Shown here piece after piece: positions 18,463 through 27,699 of a DNA stretch of 64,000 bases (position 1 is its first letter; each line of letters opens with the position of its first letter). The DNA is from Enterovibrio sp045679545 (GTDB lineage: Bacteria; Pseudomonadota; Gammaproteobacteria; Enterobacterales; Vibrionaceae). A program made the position numbers and the translations under genes. The DNA lies in contig NZ_CP166194.1 of assembly GCF_045679545.1 (NCBI RefSeq), forward strand, positions 2,542,001-2,606,000. The letters are read 5' to 3'. The notes beneath the pieces were generated by a model. It saw only the letters and a program-made list of their open reading frames with translations. It did no database searches and was not told the DNA's origin.

Positions 18463-18960
18463 CTATTTTCTTCTCAACACACTGTTTTCAGTAGAGACTT
18501 CCACCTGTCGATTAATCAGATTGATCAACAAAATAGATCTCATCTCCCCATCGGCTTCTTTGTAAATAGCATCAGACCCTTCAAATTGGCCATCCAACAC
18601 TTCGACTTCATCACCTGGCTTCAGGATGTCATTGAGTTGAGCTCGTTGCTCATCTGAGTCCTCATGAGCCATTAATGTCTTGATAAGGTCAAAAGGCACA
18701 GTAACAGGTGTTGCTCCCTGTCTAACAAAGTCAACAACTCCGCGCGTTGAACGCACGGTCGTGAATGCGATGAGCTCAGGGTCAAAGGTGGCGAACACGT
18801 AGTTTGGAAAGAGAGGTTCTAACTGAGGACTTCGCTTGCCGCGGCGAATTTTTTCAACCGTCACTTGTGGGTAGTAGCAGTCGACGCCTTGTCGTTTGAG
18901 GTGCTGCTCTGCGCGTTGTTGCTCGCTGCGTTTACAATAGAGCAGATACCATGAATTCAT
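18463..18960 (-). CDS. rfaH: Transcription antiterminator RfaH
   Basis: 165-residue NusG paralogue. The N-terminal NGN domain opens with NSWYLLYCKRSEQQRAEQHL and contains CYYPQV, LFPNYVFA and TTVRSTRGVVDFVRQG, all typical of RfaH. A linker near residues 100-112 leads to the KOW-type C-terminal domain (LKPGDEVEVLDGQFEGSDAIY). RfaH is recruited to ops-paused RNA polymerase and couples transcription with translation. Here it is encoded 34 bases upstream of the JUMPstart of the polysaccharide operon in the same direction, so its stop codon almost abuts its target. No terminator is evident between them, so RfaH and the cluster may share some transcription. Confidence 0.95.
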   Translation of the reverse strand: MNSWYLLYCKRSEQQRAEQHLKRQGVDCYYPQVTVEKIRRGKRSPQLEPLFPNYVFATFDPELIAFTTVRSTRGVVDFVRQGATPVTVPFDLIKTLMAHEDSDEQRAQLNDILKPGDEVEVLDGQFEGSDAIYKEADGEMRSILLINLINRQVEVSTENSVLRRK

Positions 18961-19130
18961 TTAATTTCTCGTCGATGTCCTAGCTAGCCAATTTTGCGTC
19001 ATCTCTGCGACGCAACTCAAGAGTATATTAGGCTGGTCACCTCGCAGCAAGCGTTGCACGGGCGTCTGCTCAATTTGTCTGCACTAGTTCATAGTTTGGC
19101 TTGCTGTATGTCGCGTTTTTCAGAAAAGCA

Positions 19131-19158
19131 AAAGGCCGCTTTGAAAAAAACGGCCTTT
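19131..19158 (-). terminator. Rho-independent terminator after rssB
   Basis: AAAGGCCG at 19131-19138 pairs with CGGCCTTT at 19151-19158; on the minus strand it is followed by TTTTGCTTTT. It ends the rssB transcript before the rfaH promoter region. Confidence 0.75.
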
Positions 19159-19193
19159 AATTGGAGGGTTTTGAGTGGATTGATGTCAGAACA

Positions 19194-20252
19194 CTAGGCA
19201 CTCAAACGCTGTATATCCAAACTGAAGCTGGTTAGGCCAACTTCACTTAGTGAAACGCGCACATTTCCGCTTGCTAGATCTATGGTTTGGAACCGCTCGG
19301 TCGCAGCGTCTACACCTAATAAGTGGTCGTTTTTGACGATAATGGCGTTTCCGGAACCATCAACCACGGCGTTGAGTCCAGCTGACAACACACTAAGTTC
19401 GTTATCGGCGGCATTAAGTATTCCAAACATGGCTCTGATGGGGCTGGCGTAGGTGGATTTTTTAATGGCATGTTCTATTTGATGAACAAGATGCACAAAG
19501 CCACGTTCGTCTGCGTCTTGAGAACGCAGGTATTCGTTGAAAAACGCACGAATCATCAGCGTGGTCGCGGTGCCGTTTTTTCCTGCTGAGCCGCTATCCA
19601 CCATGTAGAAAGCCATTTGGCCATCCATCATCCAGGTATAATCAAGCACTACTGGGCTGGAGTCTGCTGATTGCAGGGAATGGTATGAGAGTCTCCAATC
19701 ACCTTGACGTGAGTCTTGATCCGGCATGAGCCCCATCAGCAAGTCTCTTGCATTGCCAGGGTTATCGAGTAAATCATCGAGATGCCACTTCAATTCCTCG
19801 GTTAATGGCTGGTCGCCACCACCTTGTGCAAGCTTAAACCACTGCTGACTAAAATCGGTATCACTCGATGCACCGCCGTCTGCATCTTCTAAAACAGAAA
19901 TGATGGCAGACTTGACCACCATGATGTCGTCAATGGGTTTAATCAAAAAGTCTTTGACACCAAATCGCAATGCTTGCGCGACATCCGACATTCCGCCAGT
20001 ACCTGAGATGACAATCACTGGGAGCATAGGATATTCCAAGCTCACCTCTTCGACGAACTCTAACCCAGTCATCACCGGCATAGACAAATCACTAAGAAGC
20101 AGATCAGGAATGCCTTCTCTTAGCGCTTTTAACCCATCAAGACCATTCTCAGCCTCTCGGACAATGCATCCTTCTTTGCGTAGAAATCCGCCGATGATCC
20201 GACTAAATACCGGATCATCTTCTACAATCAGAACCTCTTTACCTTTTAACAC
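19194..20252 (-). CDS. rssB: Response regulator, RssB-like (RpoS turnover)
   Basis: 352 residues. A receiver domain (1-120) shows the acidic pocket E11-D12-D13, phospho-acceptor D55 (LLLSDLSMPV), T85 in ISGTGG and K105 in LIKPIDD. The rest has no DNA-binding helix; it is an inactive PP2C-like domain resembling E. coli RssB (MAFYMVDSGSAGKNGTATTL matches the RssB pattern FYCLD-x-GHNG). RssB delivers RpoS to ClpXP. Starts at a GTG with AGGAG upstream. Divergent from the LysR gene at 20551 and followed by a terminator. RssB is the best call; another PP2C-effector regulator is possible. Confidence 0.82.
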   Translation of the reverse strand: MLKGKEVLIVEDDPVFSRIIGGFLRKEGCIVREAENGLDGLKALREGIPDLLLSDLSMPVMTGLEFVEEVSLEYPMLPVIVISGTGGMSDVAQALRFGVKDFLIKPIDDIMVVKSAIISVLEDADGGASSDTDFSQQWFKLAQGGGDQPLTEELKWHLDDLLDNPGNARDLLMGLMPDQDSRQGDWRLSYHSLQSADSSPVVLDYTWMMDGQMAFYMVDSGSAGKNGTATTLMIRAFFNEYLRSQDADERGFVHLVHQIEHAIKKSTYASPIRAMFGILNAADNELSVLSAGLNAVVDGSGNAIIVKNDHLLGVDAATERFQTIDLASGNVRVSLSEVGLTSFSLDIQRLSA

Positions 20253-20550
20253 TGCTCTGTTCTCCTGATTGAGTGCTGATTTACGTTTGAGGAACGTCGC
20301 TTCATTCCTTTTAGGATAGTTTGAAATCCGCTACGACGTTGCAACATCCATGTAATTCTTCGTATCAACACACATAACCTGATGTATCCAGAAAAGAAAA
20401 AAATCGCCCAACTGGTTAGCTATTCGATCAACATTACGCGATCTAGAAGCTTGCTTATTGATATGAGACAACGAAAACTTGGGCTTGTTAATTTCAAATA
20501 GCTAACTCAATGTCTTTTTATTGAAGACAATCGCATTATCGTGAATACAC
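20253..20550. other. Divergent rssB/LysR regulatory region
   Basis: 298 bases without a gene, holding the divergent promoters. A 10-bp inverted repeat, GTTAGCTATT (20415-20424) and AATAGCTAAC (20497-20506), is separated by 72 bases. AT-rich sequence lies immediately before the LysR start (20480-20550). No RNA gene seen. Confidence 0.5.
20415..20506. repeat. 10-bp inverted repeat in the rssB/LysR spacer
   Basis: GTTAGCTATT at 20415-20424 and AATAGCTAAC at 20497-20506, perfect arms 72 bases apart. Possible operator pair for the LysR protein or another regulator. Confidence 0.5.
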
Positions 20551-21423
20551 ATGAAACTTGATGATCTTAATCTCTTTCGTCTTATTGTCGAAAACGGCAG
20601 CTATACGCTGGCGTCAAAAAAAACAGGTATCCCTGTCGCCACTCTGACTCGCCGTATACAAGCGCTTGAGGAAGACATAAAGATCAAGCTTCTTCATCGC
20701 GACGCGAGAAAGCTATCTTTAACGGAAGCTGGTCAAAGCTTCTTTGATAAGTGCTCACCGCTACTTGAACAATTAATGGAGGCGACAGAGAGCCTCTCCG
20801 AATGCTGCAAAGGCGAGTCAGGAACACTCAAAATCAGTGCGCCGTCCAATATAGCGATGAAACTGCTGCAACCCATGTTTAGTGCATTCTTGACTAAATA
20901 TCCTGATATCAAACTCGACCTTGAGTTATCGAATGATTCAAGCACACAGCAAGCTGACGATCGTCATGCTTTCATTCGTATTGGCCCCCAGCGTGATTCT
21001 TCGCTGATTGCACGAAAGCTGCACACGGTAAAAGACATTCTCGTTGCTAGCCCCCAATACATCGAACATCATTCTCCGTTAAGTGACGCAGCGGATCTTA
21101 CTAAGCATCATTTGTTAAAAGGCTGGCCACTTATGCGTTGGCGATTGGCGAATTCTCAAGGTCAGCACCTCTGTATTGCGCAGCAAGGGCGCTTTGAAGC
21201 ATCCGAACTTCGTTTGGTGCGCGCGGCAGCCAAAGACGGATTAGGTATCGCTTTGATCCCCGATGTATTGGTACAAAAAGACATGGAATCCAAGGAACTG
21301 GTTCAAGTGCTTCCTGAGTGGACAACAAGTCCGCGCGATATCTATCTGATGTACCATGGCAAAACAAACTTGCCTGCCAAGCTTCGGGTATTTATAGATT
21401 TCGCATCTGACTACTTTCACTAA
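20551..21423 (+). CDS. LysR-family transcriptional regulator
   Basis: 290 residues. The winged helix-turn-helix covers residues 1-60 (LDDLNLFRLIVENGSYTLAS, then IPVATLTRRIQALEEDIKIK, with LLHRDARKLSLTEAG as the wing), followed by a linker helix and a LysR substrate-binding domain starting TLKISAPSNIAMKLL. The effector and targets cannot be told. It resembles the CrgA/DsdC-like group often annotated as LysR regulators of small operons. It is transcribed away from rssB and toward the Yip1 gene but is separated from that gene by 218 bases, so it is probably monocistronic. Confidence 0.9.
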   Translation: MKLDDLNLFRLIVENGSYTLASKKTGIPVATLTRRIQALEEDIKIKLLHRDARKLSLTEAGQSFFDKCSPLLEQLMEATESLSECCKGESGTLKISAPSNIAMKLLQPMFSAFLTKYPDIKLDLELSNDSSTQQADDRHAFIRIGPQRDSSLIARKLHTVKDILVASPQYIEHHSPLSDAADLTKHHLLKGWPLMRWRLANSQGQHLCIAQQGRFEASELRLVRAAAKDGLGIALIPDVLVQKDMESKELVQVLPEWTTSPRDIYLMYHGKTNLPAKLRVFIDFASDYFH

Positions 21424-21641
21424 ATCAACACCCAAACGTGACCTGGTTCACTGAATGTCCCAAAAGCAATAAGTGCTTAAAAAATCACCACACTTTTAGT
21501 GCTGAAAACTTGCTAACCCGCTCTGTGACCACTAAATGTTATAGAGATGTAAACCATAAAGCAGCGATATCTGTCTCTGCACAAACGTTACGTTAACTGT
21601 GGTTTCTGCAAGAATGGTTTCTGCAAACGGAAGGAGCGATT

Positions 21642-22241
21642 ATGATTTTGGGACACTTGCTAGGTCTGTATACCCATCCCAAAGAGGAATGGCAAAATAT
21701 TGATGATCGCCACGAAGGCGCATCAAGCAGTCTCGGTCACGCTGCGATCATGGCGCTGATACCCCCCATTTGCGCCTATTACTCAAGCGCTCACATTGGT
21801 TGGAGTATTGGTGTCGGTGAGCCGATTTTTCTAACCGAGCAAAGCGCGCTGATTATTGCGGGAGCAATGTATTTTGCGCTGATCACCGGCGTCATGGCGC
21901 TTGCTTATCTGACTCTTTGGATGAGTCGTACGTTTGGTTCAAATCCTACTTACACACAAGCGCTTGAGCTTGCTGCCTACACGGCCACACCTGTGTTTAT
22001 GGTTGGGTTAGCTGCCCTCTATCCTGTGGTGTGGTTTGTCATGCTGGTTGGGTTAGCAGGTATCGCCTATTCGGTATACCTTCTGTATACAGGTGTGCCG
22101 ATCATCATGCACATACCGGAAGAGCGTGGATTTATCTATGCCAGTTCTGTTGTCACGTGTGGGCTGGTTCTGCTTGTCGCGATTTTGGCAAGTACAGTGA
22201 TCATGTGGAATGTGGGCTTTGGCCCAATGTTTATGCATTAA
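21642..22241 (+). CDS. Yip1-family inner membrane protein (YohC-like)
   Basis: 199-residue integral membrane protein with about five hydrophobic segments. The opening LGHLLGLYTHPKEEWQNI is the typical Yip1/YohC start (a short amphipathic lead with a P-x-E-W motif), and the Yip1 domain covers most of the chain. Function in bacteria is not established. It has a strong AGGAG ribosome site seven bases before the ATG. Monocistronic, ends at a terminator shared with purF. Confidence 0.85.
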   Translation: MILGHLLGLYTHPKEEWQNIDDRHEGASSSLGHAAIMALIPPICAYYSSAHIGWSIGVGEPIFLTEQSALIIAGAMYFALITGVMALAYLTLWMSRTFGSNPTYTQALELAAYTATPVFMVGLAALYPVVWFVMLVGLAGIAYSVYLLYTGVPIIMHIPEERGFIYASSVVTCGLVLLVAILASTVIMWNVGFGPMFMH

Positions 22242-22300
22242 CAAGCTCAAGCTAGCCGACCCGCTAGCCATGATTTTTTAACTGTATTCTCAGAGTCAAA

Positions 22301-22335
22301 AAAAGCGCAGTCACTTTACAGTGGCCGCGCTTTTC
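22301..22335. terminator. Bidirectional terminator, Yip1 gene / purF
   Basis: AAAAGCGC at 22301-22308 pairs with GCGCTTTT at 22327-22334, with CACT/AGTG pairing inside. T-runs follow on both strands. It lies between convergent genes. Confidence 0.75.
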
Positions 22336-22360
22336 TTTTATGCCTTGAATAGCTTTTGCT

Positions 22361-22384
22361 CTACTCAGCTACTCAGCTACTCAG
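22361..22384. repeat. Tandem repeat, 3 x CTACTCAG
   Basis: Three perfect copies of the 8-bp unit CTACTCAG lie between the terminator and the purF stop. Noncoding; likely slippage-prone. Confidence 0.8.
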
Positions 22385-22408
22385 CTATATTGCCAACAAA
22401 TAAAACAA

Positions 22409-23923
22409 CTAACTCTCGTTATAAATCTCTAGGTTAGCGAGCTCTTGCTGTTGCTCTCGAAGTTCTTTGGTTTCATCGTTTCGCAAGCTATCAATGTACT
22501 CAAGATAATCTTGGTTGATGTCTTGTGTAATGTAATGGCCACTAAAGACTGAACTTTCAAATTGCTTAACGTCAGGGTTACCTTCACGTACCGCATCTTC
22601 TAAATCAGTGAGATCTTGGAAAATCAAACCGTCGGCACCAATGATGCTGCCAATTTCATCCACTTCTCGACCATGTGCAATCAATTCGTTCGCGCTTGGC
22701 ATATCAATGCCATATACGTTAGGGAAACGAATTTCTGGCGCTGCAGACGCCATATAGACGCGTTTAGCACCTGCTTCGCGTGCCATTTCAATGATCTGCT
22801 CTGAGGTTGTGCCTCGAACAATAGAGTCATCGACCAGCAGGACAGACTTGTCTTTAAATTCAGAGCGAATTGCGTTGAGCTTACGGCGAACAGATTTACG
22901 ACGTTGTAGCTGACCGGGCATAATAAATGTGCGCCCAACGTAGCGGTTTTTCACAAACCCTTGGCGGTACGGTTTATTGAGCTCTTGAGCAATTTCCAGC
23001 GCGATGTCGCAAGATGTTTCAGGAATAGGAATGACCACATCAATATCTAGGTCGTCCCATTCGCGACGAATTTTCGCACCGAGTTTCTTGCCCATATTGA
23101 TACGTGCAGCATAAACCGAAATCTTATCAATGAAGGAATCAGGGCGAGCAAAATAAACAAACTCAAAAATACACGGTGACAGTGACGGGGTATCTGAACA
23201 CTGACGTGTATACAACTGCCCATCAAACGTAATGTAAATCGCTTCACCAGGCGCAACATCACGCACGAAATCAAAACCGACTGCATCAAGGGCAACCGAC
23301 TCAGACGCGACCATGTATTCTTCACGATTGTTCACGGTTCGTTTGCCCAAACACAAGGGGCGAATGCCATGTGGGTCACGAAAAGCGATAAGGCCATGAC
23401 CGATGATCATTGCCACCACAGCGTAAGCTCCACGAATTTGCTGATGCACTTTGCGCACAGCTTTAAACACATCTTCCTCACTCAGAGGAAAAGCGGTGGC
23501 TTCATCGATTTGGTGGGCAAGGACATTCAGCAGAACTTCAGAATCAGACGTGGTATTGAGGTGGCGACGGTCTTGAGCGAAAAGCGACTCGCGGAGTTCA
23601 TTCGCATTAGTCAGGTTTCCATTGTGCGCGAGAGTAATGCCGTAAGGTGAGTTAACATAAAACGGCTGTGCCTCGGACACACTAGAACTGCCTGCGGTTG
23701 GATAGCGCGCATGCCCTATGCCAACCGTTCCCTGCAAGCGTTGCATATGCTTGAGTTGGAATACATCTTTTACCAAACCGTTCGCTTTTCTTAAGCGAAA
23801 CCGGTTGTTGTCAATAGTTACAATGCCGGCGGCATCCTGACCACGGTGCTGAAGTACTGTCAACGCATCGTAAATTGACTGATTAACCGGGGTTTCACCC
23901 ACGATTCCAACAATCCCACACAT
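22409..23923 (-). CDS. purF: Amidophosphoribosyltransferase PurF
   Basis: 504 residues. Processing of Met1 exposes the glutaminase nucleophile Cys2 (MCGIVGIVG). The N-terminal class II glutamine amidotransferase domain is followed by a phosphoribosyltransferase domain with the PRPP loop VLLVDDSIVRGTTSEQI. It transfers glutamine nitrogen to PRPP, the committed step of purine synthesis. Normal length for the family (505 in E. coli). cvpA lies directly upstream in the same direction, the conserved cvpA-purF arrangement. Cytoplasmic. Confidence 0.98.
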   Translation of the reverse strand: MCGIVGIVGETPVNQSIYDALTVLQHRGQDAAGIVTIDNNRFRLRKANGLVKDVFQLKHMQRLQGTVGIGHARYPTAGSSSVSEAQPFYVNSPYGITLAHNGNLTNANELRESLFAQDRRHLNTTSDSEVLLNVLAHQIDEATAFPLSEEDVFKAVRKVHQQIRGAYAVVAMIIGHGLIAFRDPHGIRPLCLGKRTVNNREEYMVASESVALDAVGFDFVRDVAPGEAIYITFDGQLYTRQCSDTPSLSPCIFEFVYFARPDSFIDKISVYAARINMGKKLGAKIRREWDDLDIDVVIPIPETSCDIALEIAQELNKPYRQGFVKNRYVGRTFIMPGQLQRRKSVRRKLNAIRSEFKDKSVLLVDDSIVRGTTSEQIIEMAREAGAKRVYMASAAPEIRFPNVYGIDMPSANELIAHGREVDEIGSIIGADGLIFQDLTDLEDAVREGNPDVKQFESSVFSGHYITQDINQDYLEYIDSLRNDETKELREQQQELANLEIYNES

Positions 23924-24007
23924 GTATGCTGTTCCTTGTAACGCAAGAGTAAGCCCAGGGAACTGTTTTACGTTTTCCTGCCTTTATCTGCTAAAAGCAG
24001 GCTGACG

Positions 24008-24499
24008 CTAGATCACCTTGGGCAAAAAGCTGGAGCTCTGCTCCAAATACGAGAAAAACCATTCAATCACTACCCCAAATTTAGGGATCAATTGTGATTG
24101 TTTCCACTCGTTGGCGCTGGAAAAACTAGTGAACGCATCAAGGAAGAACAGTAACGCTGCGACAATGAGCACGCCGCGGATACCACCAAAAACCACCCCT
24201 AACACTCTATCCGTTCCAGAAAGTCCTGTTTTTTGAACTAATTGCCCGATGACATAGTTCACCACAGCACCAACAATTAATGTTGCAATAAACAGCGCGG
24301 CAATCGCTGCGCCATTTCGAATCATTTCGTCATGGATGTTTGTGAAGTAAGCGGCCAATTGCGGGTAAAAGTTACTCGCGACAAAGAAGGCTCCAAACCA
24401 AATTACCAGCGATAGCGCTTCTTTCACAAATCCACGGACCAAGCTAATCAGTGCTGAAAAGCTGATCACTCCAATAATGATGTAATCTATCCAATTCAT
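24008..24499 (-). CDS. cvpA: Colicin V production protein CvpA
   Basis: 163-residue inner membrane protein with four predicted membrane segments. The opening MNWIDYIIIGVISFSALISL and LVRGFVKEALSLVIW are the CvpA signature. Linked in other bacteria to envelope homeostasis, bile salt tolerance and colicin V export. It sits between dedD and purF, 84 bases upstream of purF, in the usual order. Confidence 0.96.
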   Translation of the reverse strand: MNWIDYIIIGVISFSALISLVRGFVKEALSLVIWFGAFFVASNFYPQLAAYFTNIHDEMIRNGAAIAALFIATLIVGAVVNYVIGQLVQKTGLSGTDRVLGVVFGGIRGVLIVAALLFFLDAFTSFSSANEWKQSQLIPKFGVVIEWFFSYLEQSSSFLPKVI

Positions 24500-24562
24500 C
24501 TTTTAATCATCTGAGCGATTCGCGCGCATTTTAACAGAAAAAATGACGACGCAAACGTTTTC

Positions 24563-25150
24563 TTATGGGTTGAGTGGGTTAAATCTAAGCAGTTGACCTT
24601 TCAATCCGGTCAAAGACTCTAAATCTGCTGTCATTGCCGCCAATTTGTCCTTAGACACATCGGGGCCAATTTCAACACGTGCCAACTCGCCTTCTTTCAC
24701 ATCACGAGGCATCAACTGTGCGGGGTAACCTTTGCTGCGCAAGGTGGTCACCAAGTTTTTCGCGTTGTCGATGTTACGAAACGTCCCTAATCGAATAATC
24801 CACGCGGAATCTTCGTAGCCCACTTTGGGGTCCGCATTATCACTCGTGACAGGCATACGCCCCTCAGCGGTGACATCATCTCCAATTCGATGGTCAGCAT
24901 CCCCATCATCAACAGAGCCTCCAATCGTGACGGAAACGGGTTCGTCTTGAGGAAGAAACGTATCCACGTCTTCAGGTGCTTCGATAGGCGTTTGAAGTAG
25001 CGTTTCATCAACGTCTTCACGCAATGGAATAGCTTGATAGCTTTCCTGGTAGTGCGCTTTCTCGCCGTCAAACACATCGGGCAGAAAGATCACCCCCAGC
25101 GAAACCAAAATGAGCGTACCGACTAAGCGATTCTGGAACTGAGTTGCCAC
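24563..25150 (-). CDS. dedD: Septal ring protein DedD (SPOR domain)
   Basis: 195 residues. A short cytoplasmic start and one membrane segment (residues 10-25, VGTLILVSLGVIFLPDVF) are followed by an acidic, low-complexity periplasmic linker and a C-terminal SPOR domain (about 113-190, WIIRLGTFRNIDNAKNLV). SPOR domains bind denuded peptidoglycan at the division septum. The start is GTG at 25150, with CGGAG upstream, only two bases after the folC stop. Order folC-dedD-cvpA-purF is conserved. Confidence 0.95.
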   Translation of the reverse strand: MATQFQNRLVGTLILVSLGVIFLPDVFDGEKAHYQESYQAIPLREDVDETLLQTPIEAPEDVDTFLPQDEPVSVTIGGSVDDGDADHRIGDDVTAEGRMPVTSDNADPKVGYEDSAWIIRLGTFRNIDNAKNLVTTLRSKGYPAQLMPRDVKEGELARVEIGPDVSKDKLAAMTADLESLTGLKGQLLRFNPLNP

Positions 25151-25152
25151 AA

Positions 25153-26421
25153 TTACTCCGTTTGAGCGAGATAATCGGCAATTTCGCCGACCGTGTGGAA
25201 AGAACCAAAGACGATCAAGGTATCATCCTGCCATTTCAACGCGGCGTGCGCGGCGTTAAATGCGGCGGTAGGCGAATCATAACCGTCGATATTGTCTGGT
25301 AGATAACGTGCAAGCTGTGTCCAAGCTGCCGCTCGAGGGCCTGTCAGCGAGGCGGGATACCACACATCAACCACTGGCTTCATGGCTTCCAGCGTTGCGG
25401 CGATGTCTTTGTCATGCAACATAGCAACCACCGCATGTATCTTCGCTCCTGACTCTTGCTTGAGCGATGCGAGCTGGCCTGCAAGGTAAGTCGCCGAATG
25501 GGGGTTATGCGCCACATCAAGCAATACCAACGGTGACTCAGACACTTTTTGCATGCGACCGGCGAGTGTTACAGTGCTTAAACCGTCAACAATTTGTTCA
25601 TCTGTGACATCAAGCTCTGACAATCCCAAGGCCATGAGCGCCGTCGCCGCATTTGGCAAAGGAAGATTCGGAACAGGCAAATCGCGCAAATCAAACGCAC
25701 CGCACTGCCAGTGCCAAACATCACCGTGTTGTTGGTAGTTGAACTGGTAACCAACCTGATGAAGTTCAGCGCCAATGTCGTCTGCATGTGCTGCCACACT
25801 GGCTGGTGGTTCTGGCTGACCACAAACCGCAGGTTTGCCTGAGCGAAAAATACCGGCTTTTTCAAAACCAATGACTTCAATGTCATCACCCAGCCAATCA
25901 ACATGATCGATAGCAAGGCTGGTTATCACAGAAACATCATGGTCAACAATGTTGGTCGCATCTAACCGACCACCAAGGCCGACCTCGATGATTGCCACGT
26001 CAATCTGGTTATCAATGAACAGCCAAAGCGCTGCCAGCGTGCCAAATTCGAACAGGCTTAAGCTGGTATCACCACGAAGCGATTCAACCGCTGCAAAGGC
26101 TTCTGAATGACGTTCGTCATCCAACTCTTGACCGTTGATACGCACGCGTTCGTTGTAGCGAATAAGGTGTGGTGAGCTATATACCCCAGTCTTATAACCG
26201 GCTTTTTGCAAAATAGCTTCAATGATGGCGCAGGTCGAACCTTTACCGTTCGTACCGGCAACGGTAATGACTTTTGGAGCAGGCTTAGTCAGCTTGCCCT
26301 TTTGACCGACAAGCGCGACGCGATCCAATCCCAAATCGATGGCACTGGTGTGGAGTGATTCTAAGTAGCGCAACCACTCAGACAATGGCGCAGTGGCGCC
26401 GGGAGAAATATGTTCTGACAT
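25153..26421 (-). CDS. folC: Folylpolyglutamate/dihydrofolate synthase FolC
   Basis: 422 residues of the Mur ligase-like superfamily. The P-loop VAGTNGKGSTCAII near residue 53, SSPHLIRYNERVRING and DVAHNPHSATYL in the C-terminal domain are visible. It adds glutamate to dihydropteroate and extends polyglutamate tails of folates. ATG start; accD lies upstream beyond a terminator-like hairpin. Cytoplasmic. Confidence 0.97.
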   Translation of the reverse strand: MSEHISPGATAPLSEWLRYLESLHTSAIDLGLDRVALVGQKGKLTKPAPKVITVAGTNGKGSTCAIIEAILQKAGYKTGVYSSPHLIRYNERVRINGQELDDERHSEAFAAVESLRGDTSLSLFEFGTLAALWLFIDNQIDVAIIEVGLGGRLDATNIVDHDVSVITSLAIDHVDWLGDDIEVIGFEKAGIFRSGKPAVCGQPEPPASVAAHADDIGAELHQVGYQFNYQQHGDVWHWQCGAFDLRDLPVPNLPLPNAATALMALGLSELDVTDEQIVDGLSTVTLAGRMQKVSESPLVLLDVAHNPHSATYLAGQLASLKQESGAKIHAVVAMLHDKDIAATLEAMKPVVDVWYPASLTGPRAAAWTQLARYLPDNIDGYDSPTAAFNAAHAALKWQDDTLIVFGSFHTVGEIADYLAQTE

Positions 26422-26470
26422 CAGTATTCTATTCGAGCTTTTAATAGCTCAATCATATCAGCTAAAAGAC

Positions 26471-26494
26471 AAAGAGCGCCATAAGGCGCTCTTT
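26471..26494 (-). terminator. Terminator after accD
   Basis: Ten-base perfect stem AAAGAGCGCC / GGCGCTCTTT with an ATAA loop; the minus strand continues GTCTTTTAGC. It lies between accD and folC, so folC needs read-through or its own promoter. Confidence 0.75.
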
Positions 26495-26515
26495 CGATGT
26501 TCATTTGTGGGACGT

Positions 26516-27445
26516 TTATTCTTTATCGTCCAATGGCTCAGCTTCAATAACCTCACCTTCAAGTGGCTGCTGATCAACAGACACGACCAATGGCGATTCA
26601 TGGTTGGTCATTTTCGCTAACAAGCCACCAATGCGCTGACGCATTTCGCGGCGATCAACAATCATATCAATCGCACCGTGCTCCAACAGGAACTCACTAC
26701 GTTGGAAACCTTCAGGAAGCTTCTCACGTACGGTCTGTTCAATCACGCGTTGACCCGCAAAGCCGATCAGTGCTTTTGGCTCACCGATGTTAATGTCGCC
26801 AAGCATCGCGAAGCTGGCTGTTACGCCACCGAATGTTGGGTCGGTTAATACCGAAATAAACGGCAAGCCTTTGCCAGATAAACGCTCAAGCGCTGCACTG
26901 GTTTTCGCCATTTGCATCAATGAGGTCAATGCTTCTTGCATACGCGCACCGCCACTGGCAGAGAAGCATACAAAACCGCATTTGTCTTCAATCGCTTGCT
27001 CTACCGCGCGAACAAATCGCGCGCCAACGACTGCGCCCATCGACCCACCCATGAAGGCAAACTCAAAGGATGCAACGACAACAGGCATGCCAAGAAGCTC
27101 ACCTTTCATCACAACCAAAGCGTCTTTCTCACCACTGGCTTTCTGCGCAGCTGAAAGACGATCTTTGTATTTTTTTGAGTCACGGAACTTGAGCAGATCT
27201 TTTGGCTCTAGCTCAGCACCCAGTTCAGTGCCTTTTCCTTCATCCAAGAAGGTTTCTAGGCGCTTACGCGCCGTCATTCGCATGTGATGGTCACACTTAG
27301 GACACACATGCAGGTTACGCTCAAGCTCAGCGTGATAAAGCACCTGCTCACAGGCGCCACACTTGGTCCATACGCCTTCTGGAATGGAGACTTTACGTGA
27401 AGAACCGATATTGCTTTTTGTCAGTATTTTTTCAAGCCAGCTCAT
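26516..27445 (-). CDS. accD: Acetyl-CoA carboxylase carboxyltransferase subunit beta AccD
   Basis: 309 residues. The zinc ribbon with two CxxC pairs (KCGAC near 28 and VCPKC near 48) precedes the crotonase-like carboxyltransferase domain (ASFEFAFMGGSMGAVVG, FSASGGARMQEALTSLMQ). With AccA it transfers the carboxyl group from biotin to acetyl-CoA to give malonyl-CoA, the first step of fatty acid synthesis. AAAGG lies seven bases before the ATG. A 254-base gap to truA upstream holds its likely promoter; no second gene is evident there. Confidence 0.97.
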   Translation of the reverse strand: MSWLEKILTKSNIGSSRKVSIPEGVWTKCGACEQVLYHAELERNLHVCPKCDHHMRMTARKRLETFLDEGKGTELGAELEPKDLLKFRDSKKYKDRLSAAQKASGEKDALVVMKGELLGMPVVVASFEFAFMGGSMGAVVGARFVRAVEQAIEDKCGFVCFSASGGARMQEALTSLMQMAKTSAALERLSGKGLPFISVLTDPTFGGVTASFAMLGDINIGEPKALIGFAGQRVIEQTVREKLPEGFQRSEFLLEHGAIDMIVDRREMRQRIGGLLAKMTNHESPLVVSVDQQPLEGEVIEAEPLDDKE

Positions 27446-27699
27446 GAACGACCTTTTCTAATGGAGCACCTGTCATTCGACCTTCTGCTGCTCGTTATAA
27501 ATGAACAGTCTCTGTTTGGCGAAGACAAGTGGCCTGGGTATTTACAAATTCAACAAGGAATTAAAACACAACTTGTTAAGACTTTGGACAAAAAACTGGT
27601 ACTACCTATTTTTTGCCTAGCCTTTAGCACACCTGTCTGCAAAACGACTGCACGTTCAAACCACAGAATGTCTACTTATCCTTGCAGTTCTAATTTCTA

